A stretch of DNA of 64,000 nucleotides from Aristolochia californica (Eukaryota > Streptophyta > Magnoliopsida > Piperales > Aristolochiaceae), in assembly GCA_029961685.1 (NCBI GenBank), contig JARWKL010000010.1:23720067-23784066 (forward strand). The letters run 5' to 3'. A model generated the notes under the pieces. The model had not been told where the DNA came from, searched no databases, and saw only the letters and a list, made by a program, of their open reading frames with translations. Below, one piece after another: positions 23,818 through 35,735 of the stretch; position 1 is the first letter of the stretch, and each line of letters opens with the position of its first letter. The position numbers and the translations under genes were made by a program.

Positions 23818-24506
23818 TGTTAGTGTTTCAAAGCCCACCTCTCACGAGTTACTACTAATCTAATGTTTTCTCTGGCCCCCAATTACGAGGAGTGCCGATG
23901 TCGATAGTGAGTAAATTAGTTAGCATTTCCGGCTTAGACGCTGATGAGGTCAAATTGTGACCGCAATGGTATGTGTGAAGAAACTGTAAAATGAAGGCAG
24001 GGTTTGGGATGCCAGCACTGACGGGGGTCAAAGGGGGCAGGCCCCCTTGGCGGCGAGGTCCGGGGAGCGTATGAATGGGAGATAAAAAAAATGAAAGGAA
24101 ATTAAAAGATCCAAGTGTGAAAAGGAATTAATGGAAGCAGCGGGAAACAGAGGCGAACTCTGTACTGACCCTCGCACTGGTCAGAGGCCTCCATCGGCGC
24201 CGAAAGAGATAGGAAGCTTCCTATCTCTCATTTCCGCAGCTGTCTCCCAGATGTCTTCCATGATTTAGTGCTGCAAATCACCTATAAATTGAGGTATTCT
24301 TCAGCAGCAATGGGCATCCAGAGTAATACCTATTCCCTGTTCGTTTTCTTTATTAGTTTCTTCTTCTGTAAGTCCAGAAGTCATTGAAGCTCTTCTAAGA
24401 GCATATGGTGGGACAAAATTAGTTTTGTAATGAAATAAGGTTCAGCGTTGGCTTTCTTCTTGATTTCTGTTAAGATGTTCCTGGGTTGAGCTTACTTTGT
24501 TTTACA
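23818..24506 (+). mobile_element. Solo LTR (689 bp) with 5-bp TSD
   Basis: The insert begins TGTTAGTGTTTC and ends TTGTTTTACA, and is flanked on both sides by GGTTA (23813-23817 and 24507-24511). The paralogous block at 1584-1588 has one GGTTA and no insert, an empty-site control. A TATA box (TATAAAT, 24283-24289) lies 225 bases before the 3' end, as in a plant LTR. The LTR is more GC-rich than its surroundings. It was left by recombination between the two LTRs of a complete element. Orientation is taken from the TATA box. The family is not identified. Confidence 0.9.
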
Positions 24507-24953
24507 GGTTATGTGCACAAGTCTTCCAAGCGATCATAATTGTGGGTGATACCAAATATCAGTTCTACGTACGCCCATAATCACACAAAAGAATCTTGGA
24601 AGCAACGAACTCTATGTTACCAAATCAGTTTTAGATATACTTTACTTGTGAGAAAGCATTCAAAATAAATACCTTTTGGCATATGAATGTTTCTTATAAT
24701 AGTTATCCAATATCCTCGTGGCTAAATTAGTTAGTACTCTCCAAAATAATGTAGTTAAGAAAGCTCAACTAGATATACTTGAGACAACGCATGATAAATA
24801 AATACCTTTAGGCATATTTATGTTTCATATAGTAGTTAGCTAGAACCTTCGGGGCTTAATTAATTAGTACCGACCAAAATAACTTAGTTAAGAAGGATCA
24901 TTTCACATGAGCAATAGGATGAATGTGGCGGTCTCAAGATCCTCATGGATATA

Positions 24954-25674
24954 ATGGCGGAGCTGCAGTAAAATTCTTGTTAGGACTCCATAGTGTTTAC
25001 CTGTGATAAGCAAGCAAACAAACTTAAATGGAATTCAGATGATTTTAGAAAGCACCATTAAAGAAAAAAACAAAGAAAGATTCAAATAGCAATGGAGAGA
25101 GCACTAGAATTGCACATTGTAAATAGATGAACCAATGAGAAAAGGCTTACAAATGGATTGATTGCAGTATAACTCTTTACAAAAATGCAAAAGAAGAAGA
25201 AGAAGAAGATGAAAGGAAAGACAAAACACTCTTGATTATTTTTCCCTACTCTCATTGCTCTTAAGTCTCTTCTGCTTTATATAACTCTTGGTTACGCATT
25301 TCTAACCATAACAAACAATGCAGTCATTGAATGCGCTCGTAAAATTTGGTGTAACGAACCTGAAAATTAGTTGTTACTTGTAAGACACCATGAAATTGGT
25401 TGTCATGAACATGACGACGGGGCGTGATAGATGTTGTTGACTCAGCAACTGTTTTAGGAAGGAAGCAGAAATTTAATGGCATAGAACCGAACCTGACCCT
25501 TCGGTCCTATCGTAATTGGACCGGGTAAGATTAGGTCCGGTTCACTGCTTACAAAGTGATGTGAAAAAACTCAGTTATAGCGGTTAATCAAACTGTCGAT
25601 TTATATCTAATGAGACAATCAAGTGCGCTATCATGCATTGCATCTCCCATTTCCGTTTGATCACAACTATGCTG
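24954..25674. repeat. Dispersed repeat block Y, copy 2
   Basis: Counterpart of 10250-10970 with a shorter (AAG)n tract and a few small deletions. It joins block X copy 2 on the left and block Z copy C on the right. No gene is present. Confidence 0.75.
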
Positions 25675-28600
25675 GCTTTTTCTATTTCTCTATAAAAATA
25701 AATATGACCAATTGTGGTCTGAATGATAGGTTCCCGAGGATTATTATAAATTAATTAATCAAGTTATAGTATTCTATTGTTATATGATAAGTTATAGCTT
25801 AAATACATATTACGTTTGTGGTTTTAGAATCCTATTAATGATGAATTAATAATAACCAAGTCTTTAATTTATTTATTTCAATAATTACCTTCAAATATTT
25901 TGTGTTACATTGGGATAAGAATAAATCATCTGTGAGATAATATTGTAATTATGTAATAAATTATAGTTAATAATTGATATTAACTAATTACTTGATCAAT
26001 AACTCTACTAGTTATTTCACAAGTCATATTACATTAACATGACTCGATCAATATATAATGTGCATCAATATGATCATGCAAATTATTATACTTTCACTAA
26101 TTAATAACTTAAATCATGAACCAATTAGTTATGATTAGTTTAGAGTTTATTTTTTTCTAATTTTCAAGTATTTCTATCAATATACAATGAATTTATGTGT
26201 ATCTCTTTAATTCATTTTTATTTTCTATTTTAAGCTAATATATAGTAAAAAAATTATCAAAATGATTATATATAAGTATAATGGAACAAAATTAATAATA
26301 TCAAATAAATCACTTATTTTAACTATATTAACCTGATTGATCATTTAATTATTTTAATTTAATTTAAATAAAAATATTTTACTTAAATATTTTCATAAAT
26401 TACTAAAAACAATTATAATATTATTTAATTAAAATTTAAAATTTTAATGTGAATTTTTTTTAATTATTCTATTGATCAAAATCTTATCTTGTTTCACATA
26501 ATAGCACTATTATACTTGGTTAAAGACTTACATAGCACTATGTTGGAAGTAAGAGGAAAAGTTAAATATAACTATATGTGAAAATAGGTTATTAATTATC
26601 TATAATTATATTTTTTCCTACTTATTCTCAATAAAATTATTTCATAGAGAATACTATCTATTTATTGATATTTTTTAAATTCACTAAGAATAAGTGAATA
26701 TTTCTCTATATTTTTTTTTGCTTATTCTCAATGAAATAATTTTATCGAGTATAGCATATATTTATGGGTAACTTTTTGAATTTCATCAAGAATAAGTACA
26801 TATTTCTTTATTATTATTTGTTGTTAATGTTTCCTACTTATTCTGGGCAAAACTATTTCATTGAGAAAAGAATATATTTCTCAATGATTTTTTCATTTCA
26901 TTAAGAATAGTGGATATTTTTTTCCAACTAATTCTCAAAGAAATTTACTTCTCTGAGAAAAGCATATATTTCTTAGAGATTGTTAATTTCACCAGTAATA
27001 AGTTATTTTTTTAATTTTTAATTTCCCCTACTTTTTTTTATGAAATTATTTCACCGAGAATAGCATATATTTCTTGGGGATTTTAAAAATTTTCCAATAA
27101 TAAACGTATATTTTTTGGGTTTTTTTGTTTTTTCTAACTTATTCTCGATGATTTTTTTAGAATAGTACATATTTTTGGTATTTTTTAATTAATTTTAAAA
27201 TAAATGAATTTTTTTATATTTTTATCTCACCTCTTATTCTTGGTGAAATATTTTTTCCAAAAATAATATGTATTTTTGTTAACCATTGAATTTCTTCAAG
27301 AATAAGTGGATTATTTTTAGTTATTTTTTGTTTTTTTCTAACTTTTTCGTGATGGGATAGTTTTGACTAGAATCTCTTAGTGATTTTTGAATTTTATCCA
27401 AAATAATTGGTCCTCACCAATTAGTGGGATTCTTTTTCTCGACAACATTCAAATTTCATAAAAAAATATACAGTTATCACGAAAAGTTTATTTTCACAGA
27501 AAAGAAAAAACTTTGAGAAACATCAATTTCTTGTAGCATAAGAAGTTAGAGCAACTCAATTGAAGATGGCAATGAACTACTTCTGACAAGCATACTCCTG
27601 CTTAGACTGTTTAATTTGAATGTAAGTTGAATTATGTATAGATGTTTAGCATGAAGTCTTGTTTACTTGAATGGGACACAATCATGTTCAGGCTACATGA
27701 GTAAAAAACATATAATCAGAATAGAGTAAATGATTTTATATAGTGTTGGCCCCAAAATTCCCATTAAGATAATTTTAATGATGACAAACAATTGAATTAC
27801 TAATGACATATGTTAAGAATGCGGTGTAGTGAAAAAGCCATTTAAAAAGAATCTAGTAGCATATTCATTTGATTGACCATGGCCCACTCCAACAGTCCAT
27901 TAAAAGGGAAAAAAATTGCACATACTAGAAAGCACACCATCAACATCCAATAGTACCATCTAATTAAAAAGACAAATGAATAATCATTTTTTGCAAACAA
28001 AACTAATATTAGTTCAAAAAAGGCAAGAAGAATAAATCACTCAAAAGGAGATTACTACATAGGAAGAAATCAACTACTTTAGTTAGATAATTAAAAATTG
28101 AAGTGCCAAGAATCAATGGAGTCAAACCCATCTATAAAAGTCAAGCAAAATCAGTGAAAAAGATGAAACCCTAAAGTAAAATGACAAAATTAAGGAGTCA
28201 AGCATGTGGTGAAAACAGAGCAAGAAGAGTTGACCCATATGGAAGGAGTCGACCTCATGTCATTATGGAGAGAGCAAAACCGCAATGGGAGTCGATCATT
28301 GTACTAAAGTACATTTAGTAAGAGTCAACAACATGGAAGGAATCCACCCCATCTGAGTAAAAAGAAAAAAGAAAACAAAAAAAGATTTGACTCTATGCAA
28401 CAAAAAGTTTTGAAATAAAACAATAAATCGACCCTTATAGGTGCAAAAGCAAGACGAGTCAAACCCTGGAGCGGAGAGGATTCAAACTCTCGGTAGGATT
28501 CGACTACATAATCAAGCTATTAGAAGAAAAAGGAGTGGAGCCCATGCTGTAGAAATTCAATTTCTTGAATATCAGGTCCAAATCCAAAAATTGTATGTTT

Positions 28601-30190
28601 CCAAATCATATAAGTAACGTATAATATGTTCGGTAGCCAAATAGGAACTAATGATTATTTTTTCATAATTTTTAGACCTTTGTTTTCACCCTCTTTTGCT
28701 AAATGTTGGAGAATTTGCTATTTAACCCAAACAGGCCTCCAACGAAATTCTCTCTTCTCACAGAGAAAACCAAGCCTTCTAAGCTCTTGCACATGATTTA
28801 AGAAGTTTTTGGCTCCTCTAAAACTTAAAAGGAAGTCAATTTTGATAGTTTTTTTTATTGTGTTAAGTATGTATGTGTTGTTTAATTGAATACTTAGATA
28901 TTAGTTAATTGAACATGTGCTAAGTGATTTTAAGACCATATTTGATTCAACCATTGCATTGTGAGTAGTTGTGTTATTGACAACCATTTGAAATTACGTT
29001 TACAACCTCTTCTATTTTTAAATCATATTAATGCATGCTTGTATGTCATTTTATTGAGGCATTTGAAATGGCTTTTACTAAGTATTTAGACTTTGGGATA
29101 ACATTTCAAATCCAAGTGTATTGTGAACTAGTGCTAAGTACACTTTGAAAAATCATTCACTATAATTTATAATGCTACTTATGGGCTATAGTTTGAAATT
29201 TATTACTTTTGAGTTGAATTGAATACGTTCCCCAACTTGAAAAGACAATCTCATATTTAAATTGAGCTGATATTTTCAAATCAACACATCATGAGCTACC
29301 TATATTTTCAGATAAAATAATAAATGACTATTATGAGTTATTTTCATTTTAAAATCAAGTTACTAAATATTTTAAACTACTAATTACATTGGATAGATAC
29401 CTAGGATAGATGTACCTATTTTTTTGTACCTAGATTGATAAAATTTGCCTATTGGTAGATAATTAATATTGGGTTATATGGGAAGCAAGTAATGCTTACA
29501 ATTGGGTCAAACCTTCCATAGATAAGACCATTCTCACCCCAAATTTATTTAAGATAAATTATTGTGGCTGAGGAGTTGAAGGTGGGAAGGTGAGTTTGAT
29601 ATTGTTTGAGTCATAAGACGTTGTGTAGGTAGGCGATGCTGAAAATCTCTTTGTGGGTCTAGATTGGTGTGCCTAGTAAGTGGATGCAAATCTCTATGTT
29701 CGTCTAAGCTTGCATAGCCTAGTGAATTGATGGAAAATCTCTTTGTGGATCTAGGCATGTATGCCTCATTAGGTGTTAAATCAAAGGGAGTGCCATTGTG
29801 AGTTGGTTGTATATATTTTTGGGCAAAGCCAACATTTTTGGGCCTTAGAGGTGATTTGCTTTATATATTTTTGGGCAAAGCCAACATTAGTGGTTCCTTA
29901 AGATTATAAAACATCTTAGGGGGTGGACTAGCAATCGACTAGAAGGACTACAAACCACCCTAAAATTCCTATATGTACTTTGTTTGTAATTGCTTATACG
30001 AATGCTATTGTTCATTGTGAACATAATCTATAAAATTGACCTTAGATTTTGAATTAATTAAAAACAATATGAACTAAGTAAAAGCAGTTAAAATTTAGAA
30101 TAAAGGTGAAAAAATCCAACTATTTTATCAGACTAGATATACCTTAATCTGTAGATCATTTATATATTGGATTACCGGATAATAAAATAG
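25675..30190. repeat. Repeat block Z, copy C (longest)
   Basis: Contains the whole of the sequence seen in parts in A and B: an AT-rich first part, the CACTA-like array, the GTYGAC-rich part (28200-28500) and the extension shared with B (28660-30190). No gene was recognised. A short local duplication of 'atatatttttgggcaaagcc' occurs at about 29810-29885. Confidence 0.7.
26570..27536. mobile_element. CACTA-like terminus with subterminal repeats (C)
   Basis: Longest version of the degenerate array of about 97 bp, ending at 27536 with the reverse-complement motif CTACAAGAAATTGATG. It has about two more units at its left than copy A. Confidence 0.35.
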
Positions 30191-30199
30191 GAATAAATA

Positions 30200-30830
30200 T
30201 CATCTCTTCAATGCAGTAAACAATCCTGTTGAGGAGACAAATTATAGAATAAATATTAACCCTAGAGAAGATTCATTACTATACACTGAAAACATCTTTT
30301 CAATTTTATTGAGAATTTGGAGAGTTACAGAATATTGATTTCGTATAAAAAACAACACCAATAGAATATTCATTTGTTTTTTTATATTTGTGAGAGCTAC
30401 TCATTTGATCTCATGAGATTGATTGATTTGTCTGCCAAAGGAGTTCGGTAGCTTGAACTTGATGATATTTGATGGATGAAGAAATTTAGAAAACCGGATT
30501 GTTTGTTCTCTTGTCCATCAATATCTTCGCTCAACTTTACCTGATACATAAAGGAGCCTCATTAAGATTTCAAGGGTCTCAAATCCCTAAAAAGTGAAAG
30601 CAGTGAAGATTGATCATCTTCAGTTGAAGAGATGGAGATAATTAAGCCGAACCTGAAGCGTCTTGGGTACAAGGGTCAACTTTGTGACAAACCCCTTTTT
30701 AGCGACATCCCCTCCCTGGATGAAGCTACTGAGACGCACACCCTTGACCTCTACTTCTACTTCGAACTATTCAGGGATGTAGTCCACTTGAACTCAAATT
30801 TTTGCCAAAAAAATAGATTGACTAACATAA
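30200..30830 (+). pseudogene. F-box/LRR gene fragment (LRR part, second)
   Basis: Bases 30420-30600 match the middle of the F-box gene (around 5455-5650) with frameshifts. Bases 30600-30830 match the later LRR part (KPNLKRLGYKGQLCDK) and end in VHLNSNF. There is no F-box and no start codon. The order is the same as at 9399-9710, but more of the gene is kept. It lies directly upstream of another F-box relic. Confidence 0.7.
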
Positions 30831-30889
30831 TACTTTTTTAGTTATTTCATATCACAAATAGCAGTGAGTAACAAACAAAAATTTAGTCA

Positions 30890-31600
30890 ATGGACTTTCA
30901 GCATAAGAGAAACTTCACTGAGAAGACTAACAGTATCACCAAGCTACCAGAAAATATTATTCACCACATACTCTCTTTTCTTCCATTGAAGTGTGCAGTG
31001 ATGACATCAATTCTGCCTAGACAAGGGATAAACATGTGGAAATCCCTATGAATTTACAACACTATTATAGACATGACAAGGAGTTCACAACAAATTTAAA
31101 GAAGGCACATGATGTACAAGTTGCATACCAACTTCTACAGCTCCAAACTCTTGACAAGATTAAGAAGTTTCCCCTGTTCTTTTGTCTCGATGGCAAATAC
31201 TCATCCGATCTCACAGAATGGATTGAATTTGTTAAAGAAGGAATTGGAGATTTTGTGCTTGACTTGAGTGGAAGAGTAAGGCACTTCGACTTGACATATG
31301 ATGATGATATCAGGTGGGGGTGAATAAATTCACTGAACTTAACCTGAGGCATGAAGAAGTGTCATTATGATTTCAAGGGACTCAAATCTCTAAAAAAGGA
31401 AAGTAGCAAAGATTGATTATCTTTGCCTGAAGAGATGGAGATAAGTAAGCCAAACCTGAAGAGTCATGAGTAGAAGGGTCGAGTATCTAACAAGCCAATT
31501 TTCAAAGCCATCCCTCCTTGAATGAAGCTACCAAGATGCTCATTCTTGACCTCGACTTCTTCTTCGATCTATCCAGGGATGTAAACCACTTGAACTCAAG
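30890..31600 (+). pseudogene. F-box/LRR pseudogene with stop and frameshift
   Basis: The ATG at 30890 opens an F-box segment (LPENIIHHILSFLPLK), but a TGA at 31049-31051 stops it after 53 codons. A small deletion near 31075 shifts the frame. From about 31080 to 31323 another frame carries the next part (KEFTTNLKKAHD, TEWIEFVKEG, VLDLSGRVRHFD), which then ends at a TGA. Later fragments continue to 31600 with deletions. The presumed 5' splice acceptor is changed as in the copy at 9784. Clearly non-functional. Confidence 0.8.
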
Positions 31601-31602
31601 TT

Positions 31603-31724
31603 TTTCAAATTGAATGCTCAACCCAGTCAGCTGCTACCTTGAACCATCACTTTTGTCAAATTGTATGCTCAACCCAACTAGTTCAGCCTCTAGACTGGTT
31701 GGGTTGAGCATTTCAATTTGAAAA
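31603..31724. repeat. 122-bp foldback sequence, copy 2
   Basis: Inverted arms at 31656-31682 and 31694-31721 and a direct copy of the left arm at 31605-31625, matching the structure at 10100-10221. It follows the F-box pseudogene as in copy 1, so it was duplicated with it. Confidence 0.7.
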
Positions 31725-31754
31725 ACTGGATAGTTCTACTTGTCAATATCTCAG

Positions 31755-32473
31755 GTAGTAGCGGAGCCTCAGTAAAATTCTTTTCAGGACTCCTTAGTGT
31801 TTATTTGTGACAAGCAAGCAGACAAACTTTAATGGAGTTCAAATGATTTAAAAAAGTGCCATTAAAGAAAAAAAACAAAGAGGCTTCAAATATCGATGGA
31901 GAGAGCATCAGAATTGCACATTTTAAATAGATGAATAAATGAGAAAAGGCTTACAAATGGATCAATTGTAGTACAAGAATCTAGTCTCTTAGCCAAAAAA
32001 AGGGATCACAACTTTGAACAGCTACGATGTTCCTTTTCTTTACTGCAATTCTCTACAAAAACGCAAAAGAAGAAGAAGATGAATGAAAGACAAAACACTC
32101 TTGATTCTTTTTCCCCTACTCTCATCGTTCTTAAGTCTCTCCTGCTTTATATAACTCTTGTTTACACATTTATGACTATAACAAACAATGTATTCATTGA
32201 ATGTGCTCCTAAAATTGGTTGTAACAAACCTGAAAATTAGCTATAACTTGTAAGACATTAAGAAATTGGTTGTCACAAACCTGACGATGGGGCATGACAG
32301 ATGTTGTTGTGTCAGGAACTATTTCTGGATGGAAGCAGAAAGTGCCATTAGGCAGACAACCACATGGATCAGTGCTGGCAGAATCGGACCTGACCCGTCG
32401 GTCCTATAGTAATTGGACCGGGTAAGATTAGGTCCAATTCAATCCTTACAAATTGATGTGAAATACCTAAAAA
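31755..32473. repeat. Dispersed repeat block Y, copy 3
   Basis: Counterpart of 10250-10885. It carries a short unique insertion near 31975-32030 and further small changes. It again follows the F-box pseudogene plus foldback, as in copy 1. Confidence 0.7.
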
Positions 32474-33143
32474 AACTCGTCTTTCAAAGACGACCGGTCT
32501 AAAAATTCCGTTGTTGTGACAAGCTAATTTGCATAGGAACAAAGTATAAGACATAGCGTTGAGGCTTCCAAAAAATCATCGAAGTTGACAAAGGTCCAAA
32601 CACACTTCGAATGTTAAAATCTATGAGACAAGCTTGTTGTTGCCGAACAAATTTCAAGGAGAAAAGTTCGACGTCTGGGCCGAGCAAGTGTCTTGTGTGA
32701 TTGGCATTTAAGCAATACTTGAAATTTCCAGTCAATTATTCTAATCGTTGAGCAAAGCATAAAATTTGAAATCGCTATCTACTTCGATCGTTCCAGTTTT
32801 GGTTTCTACGATTGCCAATGTTCGAATTATCGCAAGACAGCTTTCTTTTCACCTTGTTTGTACTGTTTCCGTCCTCTTTGTTTTTAACAAAACTCTTATC
32901 AAAATTTCTTTTTATAGTTTTCTGGATTGTTTCAGCAAATCAGAGTTAAACGATGGACCAATCAATAGTGATTTATATGGTTGCATAAGGGCACTGTATA
33001 ATTAAGTTTCATAAGTGGCTATAAGTCGAGTGAGGGGGTAAGTGGGGGACTTGCTGCCGGTGTAAACCCGAAGAAATGTTATCCCTCTAGAAAAATTTAC
33101 TCCACCTGAGAGCTCATTTTTTCTCTACTGGAGGTAGTGGAAA
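32474..33143. other. Unrecognised DNA upstream of the PPR fragment
   Basis: Single copy in the window. The last 100 bases may be the 5' flank or leader of the PPR fragment. No convincing reading frame is present. Confidence 0.4.
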
Positions 33144-33764
33144 ATGACGAGACCTTCAGGGCACTTGTTGTTCCCGACTAACCCTGCCTGCATCGCTACC
33201 TCAAGGTGCCCACGTTCATTCAAGCCCTTACACTTTTCCACATTACAAGGCGCTAAGGATGCACTCCGCAATGACGAACATTTTGCAGAGAGAATCATCA
33301 GTCTCCTCCAACACAACAATTGGCAGCTTCTCATGACCTCCTCAGACATTCCAAGAAAGTTAAACCCGGAAATGATACAATGTGTCCTTCGCCGAGAATA
33401 GGTAAATGACCCGAAACTCCTCTTGAGTTTCTTCCACTGGTCCCAGTCTCAAATGGGTCTCCCGCAAACATTAACTTCTTTTTCAACACTTGCTGTAAAT
33501 CTATGTAACGCCTGTTTGTTTGGTCCTGTAAATGGTATCTTAGAGCAAATGAGTGCCACCCACTTGGGCAATTCACATGTGGATGCTATTGCGAACTCAA
33601 TCTTATATAGCTATAAAGACTGTAAAGAATTCAACCCTCTTGTGGTTGATATATTGATAGATACATACAAGAAAATTGGTATGCTGGAAGAAGCTGCAAA
33701 GTCAGTGCTAGTAATGGGAAATGAAGGACTCACACCAAGTATAAGGTGTTTAAACTCTCTTCGG
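33144..33764 (+). pseudogene. PPR protein gene, N-terminal fragment
   Basis: From the ATG at 33144 one frame can be followed for about 207 codons. The first 40 residues are rich in Arg, Ser and Pro with few acidic residues, like an organelle transit peptide. Then come DEHFAERIISLLQ, LLSFFHWSQSQMG, SFSTLAVNLCNA and VVDILIDTYKKIGMLEEA, typical of the region before and within the first repeats of plant PPR proteins, which bind organellar RNA. A TAG at 33399-33401 interrupts the frame. At about 33762 the sequence switches, just after CLNSL, to the inside of a copia-derived element in opposite orientation. At least two thirds of a usual PPR protein is missing, so it is a pseudogene. Confidence 0.75.
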
Positions 33765-34960
33765 GTGCACTGGACCCACTCTCTCCATCACTAGCATCTC
33801 TACACTGCACTGTGGCCTCTGGTAGGTCATCCAATCTGACAAAGTCGGACTTCTGAGGAGTTGCTTCAACAACTGTATTGGACTTGTCCTTGTATACAAT
33901 CTTCTCATTGAAGATCATATTCTTGCTTCTTATAATCTTTCGGCTCTTATACTAGTTTTTAGGAAAAAATCGTCGATGACAACAACACAAGTAACAAGTA
34001 ATCATGCACGACACAATATTTTACGTGGTTCGGCAAATTGCCTATGTCCATTGGAGCTGTATAGGATTTTATAGATCAGTTGAAGAATCGCAATACAGTA
34101 TGTTTCTCACACTAGAAATACAACCCGAGAGAGTCTTCTCTCTATTTCGTCTCAATGAGTTTCGGTGAAACCAAAACTTCTCCCCGCTTCGTCTTCCTGG
34201 CGCACACACAGGCACCAATACGAAATCTCGAGGGAGTTCTGCAAACCTCTCAGTTCTAGTAAGTCCTAGACTCTGTTCTTCCGACTACAACGTCTAATAG
34301 CAGCACCGATAATGGCAACAGCAACGGCAACAAACTGTAACTCTTGCAACGGTGAAGGCAACATCTTCGTTCTTCTCGAGTCTCTCTCTATGCCGAGAGA
34401 CTCTGTTTTGTACTCTATTTCTATTTCGGAAACAAAGTTGAAGTCCCACCCTACAGCACCGGCAACGGCGACGCCAGTAGCATTGCACAGCAGCTCCGGC
34501 ATCAGTGACGGCAACGGCGTCCAGCCAACAAAGTGCCTGTTAAATCTTGCCTTTTCTATACTTTTTTGCCACTTTCCAGTTTCCACTCCAACTCGCAAGT
34601 CGCCACCCAATTCATGAAAGAGCACATGCAGTTTGCCAACAATGAGGTGACTTGCCATTCCGGGTCAACGCCCCAAAGTGCGTAACAGACCTACCTTGTT
34701 CCCTCCAAAAATCTTTTCAAAATGTATTCTATGTGCCCTCACCCCCTCTTTGTCTAAGCAAACGAGAAATCACAAAAAATAAAACAAATTATGATTATTC
34801 TCAATAGTGAACAAACAATGAAATACGAGACTCTCTACGCGTAACGTCCCTGTTTTGGCAATAGAGACGAAGTCTTCCGGTTGAGGGACTCTGTTCGTAC
34901 ACCATCTCTATTTCGGAAACAGAGTCGTGTGAAGTGGACCAGACTCCATAGTCCTCAACA
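33764..34960 (-). mobile_element. Copia-derived element, truncated: internal stub and 5' LTR
   Basis: The 1004-bp LTR (33957-34960) starts at a decayed TG and ends ..CCTCAACA, followed by the target-site base string AAGAC (34961-34965). To its left, 33764-33956 encodes on the minus strand the integrase tail (IVYKDKSN, VRLDDLPEATVQCRD) seen in the fuller copies. The PBS is decayed. The 3' LTR and the rest are gone; the break coincides with the left edge of the tandem array. Confidence 0.8.
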
Positions 34961-35735
34961 AAGACATCTCACTTGAAATTTTTTCACGTCTACCCAAGAA
35001 ATGACGGCTCAAGTGTGAAGCTATTTTAAAGAAATGACATAATATGATCAAGAAAGTTAGCTTCTTTCACTACCAAATCAATTCACTTCAGTTTAGTCTA
35101 TCTCAAATACTACGACTATGGCTTCATACGTGAATGTATGTTTTGTCGCTTGGATGACAAAGGAGCACTCACGCTCCAAGACTCCCTCATCTTCCCTTCA
35201 CATCAGAACATCAAGAATATGGGTTCATGCAATGGGGTCATCTTCTAGTGCAAGAAAATCCACACTAATCTCAAGCTCAGTTACTATCTCTACAATCCAA
35301 TTACCAAGTATCTCATGACTCTTCCTCCACTCCCTCCTTTCAGAATGGCCCATGACCCCTTTGATAGTTGTTTCCCTTTTTTAGGTTTAACCCATTATTA
35401 GGTAGTTTCCCATAGATGTAAGGATAGTGAGCCTGAGTTTGGATTATACATTAAATGGGATTTGGTCTAGAAATAAGCTTGAGTTTTCTCCGTCAACGGG
35501 TTTCTCTGCTAATTCCTGGAATTTTGTCTACCATGACTGAAGGTATGCATCTTGGGTTTCTGATTTTCTTTTTACGAATTTTATACTGCTTTAGAAATTC
35601 TGATTTTCATTTGGAATCTCTCATCTTGATTACAATTCCATTATTTATTTATTTTTGTAAAATGTTGTCTATGTTTTTATTCTGCCATAAAAAAAAAAAT
35701 TACGTGTCGTTTTTGTGTAGAGGAGGATGTAGCCT
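34961..35735. repeat. Array flank of the copia derivative, no gene proven
   Basis: Repeated at 48225-49030 and 61472-61904. A 66-78-codon + strand frame (35118-35318, 48382-48582, 61629-61829), rich in Ser and beginning MASYV, is kept open in all three units but resembles no family I know. Bases 35395-35400 hold the empty site of the copia insertion seen in unit 3. Confidence 0.5.

Larger units (their letters stand above)
22497..24953. repeat. Segmental duplication block X, copy 2
   Basis: Matches 1-2035, with the 64-bp tandem duplication absent, a deletion near 23580 and a 689-bp solo LTR inserted at 23818. After 'atggatataat' the sequence switches directly to block Y ('ggcggagctgcag'), whereas in copy 1 it continues into unique DNA. 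The junction at about 24953 is therefore a rearrangement breakpoint. Confidence 0.8.
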
